Below are positions 1-10,817 of a DNA stretch of 29,400 nt, piece by piece. The stretch comes from Paulinella micropora (lineage: Eukaryota > Cercozoa > Imbricatea > Euglyphida), in NCBI GenBank assembly GCA_009731375.1, contig BJOX01000206.1, positions 285,831 through 315,230 on the forward strand. The letters run 5' to 3'. The position numbers were made by a program, and so were the translations under genes. Position 1 is the first letter of the stretch, and each line of letters opens with the position of its first letter. Under the pieces are notes generated by a model. It did no database searches. It saw only the letters and a program-made list of their open reading frames with translations, and had not been told where the DNA came from.

Positions 1-39
<39 letters not shown>

Positions 40-124
40 TCTCTCTCTCTCTCTCGATATATATATATATATATACATATATACATATATATATATAATA
101 TATATACATATATATATATATACC

Positions 125-173
<49 letters not shown>

Positions 174-201
174 ATCTATCTATCTATCTATCCACCCATC
201 C

Positions 202-232
<31 letters not shown>

Positions 233-253
233 CCTCTCCCTCTCTCCCTCTCT

Positions 254-335
<82 letters not shown>
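1..335. repeat. Microsatellite block (CT)n/(TA)n/(CTAT)n
   Basis: The stretch is almost pure CT dinucleotide, TA dinucleotide and CTAT tetranucleotide runs. No coding signal is visible. From 336 to 454 the sequence is unremarkable and ends in the TCTAG acceptor of the first recognised exon. Confidence 0.95.
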
Positions 336-454
336 ATACATATTCAAACTCTAACTCCTTATTACGATTCCATTCCTTGTATCTGGGGTTTCTGAAAGCA
401 AATCAAACCGTTAAAGTTCGTTTGAATCATAGCGTGAATCTTCTGTGTCTCTAG

Positions 455-508
455 GGTAACCTGGCTTCGGACACGAAAGCCAAGTAAGTCTCTTTGTGCG
501 CTGGCTAT

Positions 509-561
<53 letters not shown>

Positions 562-905
562 GCCACACCACGAGAACCACACGGGACAGGGCATGTTCTT
601 GCAGTTTGCACGGGACAGGGCATGTTCTTGCAGTTTGAAAGCAAATTGACGAGTAGTCTCATGCATGCATATATGCAGTTCTGTTTCTGTATGTATTTAT
701 GTATGTATGTATGTATGTATGTATGTATACATGTATGTATACATGTATGCATGCATGCATGCATGGTATGTATGTACGTACGCATGTATGTATGTATGTA
801 TGTATGTATGTATGTATGTATGCATGTATGTATGTATGTATGTATGTATCATGTCTGTGTGTGTGTGTATGTATACATGTATCTATCTTCTATCTACCTA
901 CCTAC

Positions 906-1001
<96 letters not shown>

Positions 1002-1556
1002 GGTTGTATGCATGCATGTTATGTATGACAACGACCTTTTGCAGCGGATGTTATGTTATGTTATGTTATGGTGTGTTATGTTGTGTTATGTCGTGTTATG
1101 TTCTGCAGGTACGCTGAGCTGTGGGGCTACCACTACTCGATCGACAACGACATTTTGCAGCGCAAGGCCAACAACTTCAACGCGAAGTCCGCGGGACGCA
1201 TCGATGTCTACCGGCATGCAAACACACACTCCGCGCAAAACACGGGAGAGAGAGAGAGAGAGAGAGAGATCTTGGTGCATGGGAAGGGGGTTATGGAGAG
1301 TGTGAATCAGTAAAAGAGCGGTGACTAAGCCAAAGATATCCTTTCTTGTCTCCTTTGCCTTCTTCCTTGTCTTGCTTGCGCCATGCTGGCTGCGTTGGTC
1401 TGTTGCTGCAGGAAGCACTGGAACAAGGGCTACGAGTGGATCGTGTGGACGGTCTCTCTCCTGTCCATGCCCCCGCCCAGCCGCCACTCGCCCCACACGT
1501 GCACACACATCGCCTTGCGACAACATACACCGCCTTCCCGCACATATACAACATAC

Positions 1557-1592
<36 letters not shown>

Positions 1593-1971
1593 NNNNNNNN
1601 NNNNNNNNNNNNNNNNNNNNNNNNNNNNNNNNNNNNNNNNNNNNNNNNNNNNNNNNNNNNNNNNNNNNNNNNNNNNNNNNNNNNNNNNNNNNNNNNNNNN
1701 NNNNNNNNNNNNNNNNNNNNNNNNNNNNNNNNNNNNNNNNNNNNNNNNNNNNNNNNNNNNNNNNNNNNNNNNNNNNNNNNNNNNNNNNNNNNNNNNNNNN
1801 NNNNNNNNNCCCCCCCCCCCCCCCCCCCATACACACACACACACACACTCCTTGAACTCTGTGCACACACACACACGCGCGCGCGCGCGCGCACGCACTT
1901 GCTGCTGCTCAGGACGGCGACGTGCTGGTGACGAACCCGCGCTTCAAGTACGCACGCCTCCTACTCTGCAG

Positions 1972-2024
<53 letters not shown>

Positions 2025-2037
2025 CATCTATCTATCC

Positions 2038-2070
<33 letters not shown>

Positions 2071-2888
2071 ATCTATCTATCTATCTATCTATCTATCTAT
2101 TCTATATGGTGATAGCACGGAAACGTGGGTGGAGAGGCAGACGGGTACAGAGCGAGACAGACAAGCTAGAGTAGACAAGGTGGAATAGACAAGCTAGAAT
2201 AGGCAAGGTAGAACCAGACAGACAAGCTGCTTGTGCTGCCCAGTCTGCTGGCTGGCCAAGGAGAACGGTAGGTAGCTAGATAGTTCAGTAGATGGATAGG
2301 TTGGTGTCGGGGCGCGCAGGCTGGCAAGATGATGTGACTCGACTATGTGTGTACAGGCTGGAAGATGTGATCGAGAAGTACGCGCCGGAGGGCTCCAACA
2401 TGCACGTGATCATGGCGCGCGACTGGGGAGGTCAGCGACCGCGCGCTGCCATGTGCACAAGTTTTTGGGCCATTGTGCGCTGGCTATGCATGAATGTGTG
2501 TAGGTATGTAGGTGTATAGGTATGTATGTATGTATGTATGCAGGGGGGCAGGCACAGACGGGCGTCATGTTCCTCAAGGTACATGTGCATATATATGCAT
2601 ATAGTATGCATGCATGCATGTTTGTACATATATGTACGTATGTGTAATGTTCGCCGATGAGAGCAACGATGTATGTATGTATGTATGTATGTATGTATGT
2701 ATGTATGTATGTATGCATGCATGCATGTATGTATGTATGCATGTATATGCATTTGTATGCATGTATGTATGTATGCATGTATGTATGTATGTGTGTCTGT
2801 ATGTATGTATGTATGTATGTATGTATGTACTTGTGTACATGTCTAGGTTTCTCCGGAGGGTGAGCGGCTGCTCAACGAGTGGGAGCAT

Positions 2889-2955
<67 letters not shown>

Positions 2956-3819
2956 CGCGCGGTCTGTTTGTGTGTGTGTGTGTTTTGTATCTTTGTGTCT
3001 GCTTATCTCTCTCTTTCTATGTATGTATGCAGCATGCATGCATGTGGATGCATGCATGCTATGCATGCACGCCTGCTATTCTGTAGCACGTGGTGTGCGG
3101 TGTGTGCGTGTTAGATCGAGCTGAACAAGATCCGTGACGTCTGCTCGCTATCTAGTGGTAGTCTGCATGTCTGTAGTCTGCTGTCTGCATGTGGTGTGTA
3201 CACGTGTTAGATCGAGCTGGATAAGATCCACGGCGACTTGCTTGCTCAATCTGTAGCTGATGTCTGCGTGTGGTGTGTGATCTATGCGTCTTAGATCGAG
3301 CTGGACACGATGCACGACGACCTGCTTGCTATCAAGTGATAGTCTGTAAGTCTGTAGCTGATGTCTGCATGTGCTGTGCGCGAATCAGATCGAGCTGGAC
3401 GAGAGCCACAGTGCCATGCAGGCTGTCAAATCTATAGCTGCTGTTCTGCATGTGGTGTGTGTTCTGTGCGTGTTAGATCGAGCTGGACACTGGCCATCAA
3501 TCATGTCTGCATGTGGTGTGCGCGTGTTAGATCAAGCTGGACGAGCTTCACGACGACTTGCTTGCTAACCTATCTGAAGCTCATGGCTGCATGCGCTGTA
3601 TGCTGTGTGCGTGTTAGATCGAGCTGGACGAGATCCATGACGACCTGCTTGCTATCCAGGTCAATCATGATATCTACGTGTGGTGTGTGCGGTGTGCGCG
3701 TGTCAGATCGAGCTGGACCAAATCCACGATGACTTGCTTGCTATCAAGGCGATCGAGGCGCAGCGCATCCAGCCCTACTACAGCTGGTACACGAGCTAGC
3801 TATCTACCTATCTATCTAC

Positions 3820-3863
<44 letters not shown>

Positions 3864-3874
3864 TTATCTATCTA

Positions 3875-3907
<33 letters not shown>

Positions 3908-3936
3908 GTGTCTATCTATCTATCTATCTATCTATA

Positions 3937-3977
<41 letters not shown>

Positions 3978-4058
3978 GGACACATGCACAGTACACAAAT
4001 TATTGTTTGATGTGAAACTGCGTTCCTTTGCAAGGACTACATTCCTTTGCAACATCTC

Positions 4059-4104
<46 letters not shown>

Positions 4105-4634
4105 ATGTCAGTCTAGATGTATCTAGTGCGCTCTATGGCCCATGATGTACGTTATGTATGTACTGTCCATCAGCTTGGCGACCAAGGAGATGTGGGAGCT
4201 GCAGAGCTGTATATGCATATGTGTGTATGTGTGCATGTGCATCTGTGTGCGTCTATGTAATGTATATGATGTACGTTAGCTTTGCTTTGGATCAAGGAGA
4301 CGGGAGCTGCAGAGCATATGTATATGTGTGTATGTGTGTATGTGTGAATGTAATTTACGTGATGTATGCAATCTAGATTAGGTTTGCTTGGACCAAGGAG
4401 ATGTGTGAACTGTTTATGTTATGTACGTATTTTATCTATGTACTGTATGTTATGCATGTCATGTACGTAAGGTTTGCGTGGACCAAGGAGATGTGGGAGC
4501 TGCAGAGCTATATATGTATGTGTGTCTATGTGTGTGTAATCTAAGTGATGTATGCAATGCGTAAGGTTTGCGTGGACCAAGGAGATGTGGGAGCTACAGA
4601 GCTACCCACACCTCGAGCTGCGGTCAACAACTGG

Positions 4635-4708
<74 letters not shown>

Positions 4709-4772
4709 GTCTATCTATCTGTCTATCTATCTGTCTATCTATCTGTCTATCTATCTATCTATCAATCAGTCA

Positions 4773-4823
<51 letters not shown>

Positions 4824-4943
4824 GATCGATCGATCGATCTATCCATCTGTCTATCTATCTGTCATTCTGTATATGCCGCAATCCATGTATTTTTGTATGT
4901 GGTCTTGCTGTTGTGCAGGGAGCACTACAACTCAAAAGGTGAC

Positions 4944-5001
<58 letters not shown>

Positions 5002-5212
5002 CTTTCTTACAAAGTTCTCACAGACATGCTTGCTATACATACATACATACATACATACATACATGCATGCATATATGCATATGTACATACATACATACAT
5101 ACATACATGCATGCATACCTACATACGTACGTATGCATGTACATATGTACATTCATACACAGGATAGATGCTTCTTTTTTCTTCCTTTTCATTATTATTA
5201 TTATTATTATTA

Positions 5213-5244
<32 letters not shown>

Positions 5245-5255
5245 TTTCTATTATA

Positions 5256-5316
<61 letters not shown>

Positions 5317-5582
5317 GGACACCGTGATAGCCCAGTGGTCAAGTTCTACCATCTGGGCCCTGTCGCCAGTTCGATTCCCGTCGGTGCCACCAGTATTTTC
5401 ATTGAACATACCGATCCGTCTGGACCAGTATTTTCATTGAACATACCGGCCCGTCTGGAAGTGTTGGAACTGCCCTTGCGGGGGTGTCATTAGAGCTTAT
5501 CGTCAATTCTTCGTACTCCCCTCACGGGTGAGACGATGGAGGCGCATGTGCAGAAATGCATCAGCCATTGACAGAGAAGCAC

Positions 5583-5624
<42 letters not shown>

Positions 5625-5772
5625 CATTATTATTATATTATATTGTTATTATTATTTTTATTTTCATTTTCATTTTTGTTTGTTTGTTTGTTTGTTTGTT
5701 TGTTTGTTTTGTTTTGTTTGTTTGTTTGTTTGATGGTCAGGCCCGGAGCACTCGCACTCGCACTCTCTTTGG

Positions 5773-5845
<73 letters not shown>

Positions 5846-5868
5846 ATATATATATATATAGAGAGAGA

Positions 5869-5912
<44 letters not shown>

Positions 5913-5928
5913 NNNNNNNNNNATATAT

Positions 5929-5961
<33 letters not shown>

Positions 5962-6264
5962 CAGAGACAGAAGGGGTGGAAGAGGAATAGGGAGTTGAGG
6001 AAGGAAGAGGAAAGGGGTAGGGATAGGGATGGGAGATCCATAAATTGTTAGCTAGATAGATAAATAGACAGCTGGAAGAAGGGCAGACCTGCGGAGATAA
6101 CACCATCTATCTATCTATCTATCTATCCATACATCCATCCATCCTCCATCCATCCATCTATCTATCCATCTAACTTTCTGCCCATCTGTTTGTTTCTAGA
6201 TATCGATCCATCTTTTCAATGCATCTGTCCCCACNNNNNNNNNNACACACCCCTCCCCACTTCC

Positions 6265-6305
<41 letters not shown>

Positions 6306-6564
6306 CTGTCTGTGTGCTGGCTGGCTAGATGGAAGGCGATGTAGCATGGGAGATAGATGTGTGCTGGCTAGACAGAAGGCGATGTAGCATGGTAGATATG
6401 TGCTGGCTGGCTAGACAGAAGGAGATATAGCGTGGTGAGATAGCTTTGTATTTGGTTGCTAGATGGAAGGCGATTACATGGTGCACGTGGTCAATTGCCT
6501 GCGACAGGTGTGCCCCCCACCACCGCTGTTTTATGTGTGTCTTTGTCTGTGTCTGTGTGTGTGA

Positions 6565-6630
<66 letters not shown>

Positions 6631-6692
6631 GAGAGGCTCAAGTCCCCTCTCGCTATGGCACGTGTGTTGGTGTGTGTGTAGTGTTTTTTTTT

Positions 6693-6723
<31 letters not shown>

Positions 6724-6814
6724 GGAATTTTNNNNNNNNNNCTGTGTGTGTGTGTGCAGTCATATAAGATCGACGTGGCGGCATGCGATGGCATCGCCGC
6801 CTGGTAGCAGCCCT

Positions 6815-6871
<57 letters not shown>

Positions 6872-6872
6872 T

Positions 6873-6919
<47 letters not shown>

Positions 6920-7442
6920 TTATCTATCCATTTATCTATCTATCTATCTACACATCCTATCCGCTCTCCTCTGCTTCTGCCCGCCCTTAGGACAATGACT
7001 GCAACGTGACGATGAATATGAATAAAAATGTGAGTATGCACTTAAATGCAAAGACATGAAAAGAAGCGACCCGATTTTTGAGAACTTTCCAGCTTTTTCA
7101 AACTCTCGCCAGGGAAAGCGAGTGGGGAGGTGCGGTTGAGGGACACACACCTGTGGGTGCTGTACTTGCTGTGCATATGACCTGAGCTACAGGCTGCAGC
7201 GCTAGCTCAGGGGAAGGTGGGGTTGAAGTATGTGATAAAGCTTTTGAGCCACCCCTTATGTATGTATGTATGTATGTATGTATGTATGCATGTATGCATG
7301 TATGTATGTATGTATGTATGTATGTATGTATGTATGTGTGCATGGTAGGTACTGGAACGTGTTTTTCAAAGAGGTGCGCGCCGTCGAGGTCACCACACAC
7401 ACGTACACATACACATACACATACACATACACAGTGCATGCA

Positions 7443-7473
<31 letters not shown>

Positions 7474-7490
7474 TACACATACACATACAC

Positions 7491-7542
<52 letters not shown>

Positions 7543-7665
7543 AAAACACACACACACACACATATACATATATATATACACATATATATATTTATATTTA
7601 CTTATTTATTTATTTATTTATTTATTTGTTTATTTGTTTATTTATTTATTTATTTATTTATTTGT

Positions 7666-7724
<59 letters not shown>

Positions 7725-7930
7725 TTTGTATGTATACACAGATACACAGTGCATGCTACGGCATGTGATATGCGCGCAGATGGGCGACGAGAGCTGGCAG
7801 TGCAGGCTATAACGTGTGATGCTATGTCGTCGTGTTGATGTGACGTGCACTCAGATGGGCGACGAGAGTTGGAAAGAGCGCGGCAGCAAGCACGGGCCCG
7901 TGGACAAAGTCACCATCATCAAAGCAGAGT

Positions 7931-7965
<35 letters not shown>

Positions 7966-7995
7966 TACACACGCACACACACACACACACACACA

Positions 7996-8041
<46 letters not shown>

Positions 8042-8154
8042 CTCTCACACACACACATACACATGAAAACGTGGACAAAGTCCCCATCATCTCCGCCGAG
8101 TACGCCCCCCTGTGCCCCAAGAGAGAGAGAGAGAGAGAGGGGGGGGGGGGGGGG

Positions 8155-8198
<44 letters not shown>

Positions 8199-8424
8199 AA
8201 AAAAAGAAAAAAAGAAAAAAAAAAAAGAAAAAAAAAAAAAAAAAAAAAAAAGAGAGAGAGAGAGAGAGAGAGNNNNNNNNNNTCTTTCTCTCTCTTTCTC
8301 TCTCTCTCACACACACACATACACATGAAAACGTGGACAAAGTCCCCATCATCTCCGCCGAGTACGCCCCCCTGTGCCCCAAGAGAGAGAGAGAGAGAGA
8401 GGGGGGGGGGGGGGAGCAAAGAAA

Positions 8425-8457
<33 letters not shown>

Positions 8458-8645
8458 AGGAAAAGAAGGAAAAGAAGGAACGAAGTAAGGAACGAAGGAT
8501 GAAAGAAAGTAATCAAGGAAGGAGAGAAGGAAAAGCGGGACGGCAAAGAGTGTGTGCTGGCTGTGCAGGTACGGGACCAAAGACAAGAGCAAGGACGTGA
8601 CCGCGCTGGTCAGCCTGTCCATCTATGTGTCTATCTATCTATGTG

Positions 8646-8693
<48 letters not shown>

Positions 8694-8717
8694 CCTACCT
8701 ACCTACCTACCTACCTT

Positions 8718-8772
<55 letters not shown>

Positions 8773-9089
8773 GTCTATCTATCTATCTATCTAGCTAGCT
8801 AGCTAGCTAGCCAGCTATCTATCTATGCAGCAAGAACATGACCGAGCCGGTCAGCGCCTGCAGCCGCCTCAGCACACCACACATATTGTTGTTGTTGCTG
8901 TCGTTATTACTGCTGGCTGCTGTTGCTGCTGTTCTTGGTGTTGGTTGCTTGTCAGCGGTGGACAGTTCAGTGCTTGTTACTTGTGTTGATGTGGCAGATG
9001 CAAGCAGCGGTGGACAGACACTGGGCGAACAAGGGCAGCAGCCACCGCTGGGTCAGCAACTGCATACATACACCTCCACTTGACCGTTT

Positions 9090-9149
<60 letters not shown>

Positions 9150-9236
9150 NNNNNNNNNNTCGCAGGACTTCAACGAGCAGTTCGGCGACCCCGTGCCCGG
9201 TGTGGCCCGCTTGTCGCGCTTAACTGCCTACCTAAA

Positions 9237-9286
<50 letters not shown>

Positions 9287-9875
9287 CTCTATTTATCTAT
9301 CTATATTTTGCAAGGGGGGCGCCCCCCATACCTACATGCAGCATACTCAACATGTTTGTCAACTCCAACCCACACACGCGATATGGCATTTACCGCACCC
9401 CCACTATCTGCCAGAATTCGCGCACGCACATTTCAGTAACTATCTACCACCAAGATTCAAACTCGTCATGGACAAAACCCATCAATATTGCGCTCACAAT
9501 TTTTGAAACACCTAAAACAAAAACCAACGATACCAACAGCAAGAACAACAACAGCCACTATAACAGCAGCAGCAGCAGCAATAGCCTAGTGGCAGGAGAA
9601 AGGACAGCAGCAACAAAAACAGCAGCAACGACATTAACAACTAGCAACAACAACAGCAGTGCAACAGAGACGATGACAACAGCAGCAACAACCATAAGCA
9701 CAAAAAGCGAGGAGTAAAAAAATCGACTGTGGTGTGCACGGCGCTGGCAGGGCATGCCAAGCGGTTGGAGTTGGTGTACAAGGTGGGGGCGAGCGGGCGG
9801 GAGATCACCGTGGACTGCGAAGAGTACGGCGACCCCGCATACATCGACTTCAGCGTCGAAGGCGTAGGAAAGTAA
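455..9875 (+). CDS. Host multi-exon gene: GT34-like glycosyltransferase with DnaJC11/DUF3395-like C-terminal domain (5' partial)
   Basis: I threaded 18 exons by splice sites and frame: 455-483, 1109-1213, 1412-1451, 1913-1947, 2357-2430, 2544-2578, 2847-2891, 3707-3786, 4566-4622, 4919-4938, 6470-6507, 6760-6803, 7349-7388, 7855-7928, 8569-8608, 8998-9051, 9166-9199, 9751-9875. They join without a frame conflict into 322 residues ending in TAA; the 5' end is missing. Seen: YAELWGYHY (about residues 11-19), GYEWIVWT then DGDVLVTNP with the DGD metal motif (59-61), [17 protein letters not shown] and [10 protein letters not shown]. This order matches GT34 (GMA12/MNN10) transferases, which move galactose, mannose or xylose in the Golgi. 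From about residue 215 the pattern changes to [30 protein letters not shown], like the DnaJC11 C-terminal domain. All donors are GT except GC at 1214. The two halves could be separate genes, and some exon choices beside repeated copies are uncertain. Confidence 0.68.
509..1013. repeat. Intron microsatellites: (CT)n, 29-bp direct repeat, (GTAT)n, (CTAT)n
   Basis: (CT)n fills 509-556. A 29-bp unit beginning CACGGGACAGGGCATGTTCT is repeated directly at 580 and 609. (GTAT)n with GCAT variants fills about 690-850, and (CTAT)n about 900-1000. Open frames across these tracts are artefacts of the repeats. GACAACGACCTTTTGCAGCG at about 1027 is an upstream copy of part of the exon at 1109-1213. Confidence 0.9.
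1559..1828. repeat. Poly-C tracts around a 217-N assembly gap
   Basis: Homopolymer C runs flank Ns at 1593-1809, inside an intron of the host gene. (CA)n and (GC)n tracts follow to about 1900. The gap length is an estimate made by the assembler, so nothing can be said about its content. Confidence 0.9.
1973..2960. repeat. Intron microsatellites (CTAT)n, (TATG)n, (CT)n, (GC)n
   Basis: (CTAT)n covers about 1973-2105, (TATG)n about 2519-2545 and 2670-2830, (CT)n 2893-2940 and (GC)n 2941-2960. These tracts interrupt the exons at 2357-2430, 2544-2578 and 2847-2891. Confidence 0.9.
3091..3786 (+). repeat. Tandem array of eight exon copies ([13 protein letters not shown] type)
   Basis: A unit of acceptor plus exon head recurs eight times, with exon starts at 3115, 3211, 3295, 3389, 3477, 3531, 3618 and 3707 (spacing 54-96 bp). 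Each is preceded by a GCATGTGGTGTG-like stretch ending TTAG or CAG and begins ATCGAGCTGGA or close to it. The last copy is longest and is the one that joins in phase to the next exon. Copies 1, 2 and 7 are open in the same frame and are followed by GT, so they could be used as alternative exons. Copy 5 is cut short. Confidence 0.8.
3796..4105. repeat. (CTAT)n with (CTGT)n interruption
   Basis: Nearly pure CTAT units fill 3796-3977, with a CTGT block at about 3875-3905. A second CTAT run lies at 4060-4103. A short CATTCCTTTGCAA-like motif is duplicated at about 4020-4053. Confidence 0.9.
4172..4622 (+). repeat. Tandem array of five exon copies ([10 protein letters not shown] type)
   Basis: Exon-head copies begin at about 4172, 4280, 4381, 4471 and 4566, each carrying a GACCAAGGAGATGTGGGAGC-like core after TTAG, TAAG or CAG. 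The spacers are TATG/TGTG-rich and 45-60 bp long. Only the last copy extends into the full exon, which ends at a GTCAAC donor. The earlier copies look like decayed duplicates. Confidence 0.8.
4629..5315. repeat. Microsatellite block (CTAT)n, (CT)n, (CATA)n, (ATT)n
   Basis: (CTAT)n covers about 4633-4860 with CTGT and ATCG variants, (CT)n 4948-4998, (CATA)n 5036-5130 and (ATT)n 5192-5315. The last run abuts the SINE. Only the 20-nt exon at 4919-4938 interrupts it. Confidence 0.9.
5317..5582 (+). mobile_element. tRNA-derived SINE with (ATT)n tail
   Basis: The head at 5317-5391 resembles a degenerate tRNA. It has a box A-like TAGCCCAGTGG at 5328-5338 and a box B-like GTTCGATTCC at 5369-5378. 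An acceptor-like GACACCG pairs with CGGTGCC in six of seven positions, but the T-stem has mismatches. The body contains a 35-bp direct repeat (CAGTATTTTCATTGAACATA at 5391 and 5426). An (ATT)n run follows from 5582 and another precedes the element. This structure fits a Pol III-driven SINE rather than a working tRNA. It lies in an intron of the host gene. Confidence 0.6.
5582..6303. repeat. Microsatellites (ATT)n, (TTTG)n, (GA)n, (TA)n, (CATC)n, (CT)n with two N gaps
   Basis: (ATT)n is the SINE tail. It is followed by (TTTG)n to 5732, (GA)n and (TA)n from 5775 to 5945, CATC-type units at about 6110-6165 and (CT)n to 6303. Gaps of 10 N lie at 5913-5922 and 6235-6244. No exon was needed here to keep the host gene frame. 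Confidence 0.9.
6324..6507 (+). repeat. Tandem array of four acceptor/exon-head copies (GDYMVHV exon)
   Basis: GCTAGAnnGAAGGCGAT recurs at 6324, 6367, 6410 and 6458 (period 43, 43, 48). The first three copies run into GTAGCATGG or ATAGCGTGG and so carry an in-frame stop. Only the fourth reads GATTACATGG and encodes [13 protein letters not shown]. The layout matches the other exon-copy arrays in this gene. Confidence 0.75.
6560..6955. repeat. Microsatellites (GT)n, (GA)n, poly-T/poly-G, (CTAT)n
   Basis: (GT)n and (GA)n lie at 6555-6634. Poly-T then poly-G at 6680-6725 precedes the 10-N gap at 6732-6741. (CTAT)n fills 6816-6950. The exon at 6760-6803 lies between the gap and the CTAT array. 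Confidence 0.9.
7256..8060. repeat. Microsatellites (GTAT)n, (CACATA)n, (GC)n, (TTTA)n, (CA)n, (CT)n
   Basis: (GTAT)n covers 7257-7336, CACATA/CA units 7396-7560 and (TTTA)n 7595-7730. (CA)n and (CT)n lie at 7945-8060. Exons 7349-7388 and 7855-7928 sit between them. Confidence 0.9.
7780..7800 (+). repeat. Upstream copy of the MGDESW exon head
   Basis: CAG followed by ATGGGCGACGAGAGCTGGCA at 7777-7799 repeats the acceptor and first 20 nt of the exon at 7855 with one base changed. The copy reaches an in-frame TAA at 7810, so it cannot replace the real exon without truncation. Confidence 0.7.
8021..8415 (+). repeat. Exon-tail copy, present twice around a 10-N gap
   Basis: GTGGACAAAGTCCCCATCAT at about 8071 and again at about 8333 is a mutated copy of the tail of the exon at 7855-7928, including the AG|GTAC junction. 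The second occurrence sits in a block starting at 8283 that is identical to the block starting at 8021, on opposite sides of the gap at 8273-8282. That second block is most easily explained as an unmerged assembly overlap. The single exon-tail copy is a genuine intronic duplicate. Confidence 0.6.
8126..8825. repeat. Poly-purine tracts, GAAA units and (CTAT)n
   Basis: (GA)n, poly-G and a long A-rich run with scattered G span 8122-8272 before the 10-N gap. GAAA/GGAA units fill 8418-8540 and (CTAT)n with CTAC and CTAG variants fills 8622-8825. AGCAAGAACATGACCGAGCC at 8830 is a downstream copy of the tail of the exon at 8569-8608, with its GTCAGC donor. Confidence 0.9.
9089..9300. repeat. Poly-C tract, 10-N gap and (CTAT)n
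   Basis: A run of about 57 C precedes the gap at 9150-9159, and (CTAT)n fills 9238-9300. Between them lies the exon at 9166-9199. From 9300 to 9750 is the last intron, an AT/CAG-rich stretch with CAGCAGCAG and AACAACAAC runs at 9560-9700. Confidence 0.9.
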
Positions 9876-10082
9876 ATGATTCTACCGGGCTTGTCGTTTG
9901 TATAATCGGTAATAGGGATGATGAGGGATCATCCCTACGAGAGGCAATTATTTTCTTATTAAAGGTGTTTACGTAAAGGGATGCATTTAAGGGAAAGGGT
10001 GTGAGATTCCAGAATGCGAATGACATGATGTCAGCATTATATTCTCCCTCTTTGCATTTTCCAACATTTTTTTCTTCTTCTC

Positions 10083-10149
<67 letters not shown>

Positions 10150-10286
10150 NNNNNNNNNNACAGTACGGTTTTCAAAAATAGCTTCCTACTGACATGGTAA
10201 ATGAGTCCATAACAATGACAAGACACCACACCAGCAGGTATATGTTTTTCCAAGTTGTGACCTTGTGCTGTCTATGGGAACGTGCA

Positions 10287-10744
10287 GGGTGGGACGCTGA
10301 TCTCAGCCCCCAGACAAGATTTTTTCATGCAGTTTTCACCAAATGAAAGCTGTATTGTTGTAGAAGTCCCCACCCAAATTTAGATATAAAAATCGAAGTA
10401 AAATTAAATTATTAATAATTGACTCTCATTATTAATAATGCCACCGAAAAATATTTACACACACCTACCTTGCCCCTTACCTTACCCTTACACTTACTCT
10501 AACGAAACCCTACACTTACTTGTACAAACGGCAAAGGGGTGAGCACGGTCACTCGTGGTCTGGTAAACCCCTGTTAATAAATAACTATTCTTGAAAGTTT
10601 ATAATAAATTTAATTGAACTTGAATTTTTGAGTTTTGAATTTTTAAAATTTTGTCCACAACCTTCATGATGAGACCTTTCTAACAAAAAACAACTAATTG
10701 AAAAGGTATTACTGATCTAGATGATAAGATTAGCGTCCCACCCC
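10287..10744. mobile_element. Possible non-autonomous DNA transposon (MITE-like)
   Basis: GGGTGGGACGCT at 10287-10298 is the exact reverse complement of AGCGTCCCACCC at about 10732-10743. The match continues imperfectly for another six bases (GATCTC against AATCTT). The 458-bp interior is AT-rich and non-coding. No clear target-site duplication was found. Chance cannot be excluded without finding further copies. Confidence 0.35.
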
Positions 10745-10817
10745 ACTAATGCACAAACATTTACATATGACAACGTCAGCATTGGATAATTAATTAGACC
10801 CTTCCTCAGTTATGTCC

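Noticed and set aside
496-1313. Long overlapping open frames across CT, GTAT and CTAT repeats
   Set aside because: The peptides are pure repeat translations (LSLS, YLSI, MYVC). Real coding in this stretch is limited to the exons at 455-483 and 1109-1213.
5317-5391. Functional tRNA gene
   Set aside because: The acceptor has a mismatch, the D- and T-stems do not pair well and no clear anticodon loop forms. It is better explained as a SINE head.
6991-7029. Possible exon [13 protein letters not shown] with TTAG acceptor and GTGAGT donor
   Set aside because: It fits neither neighbour's phase, whereas joining 6803 directly to 7349 keeps the frame open. It could still be a skipped or alternative exon.
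10468-10515. TTACCCTTA-like telomere-type repeats
   Set aside because: The units are irregular and too few to be an interstitial telomere.
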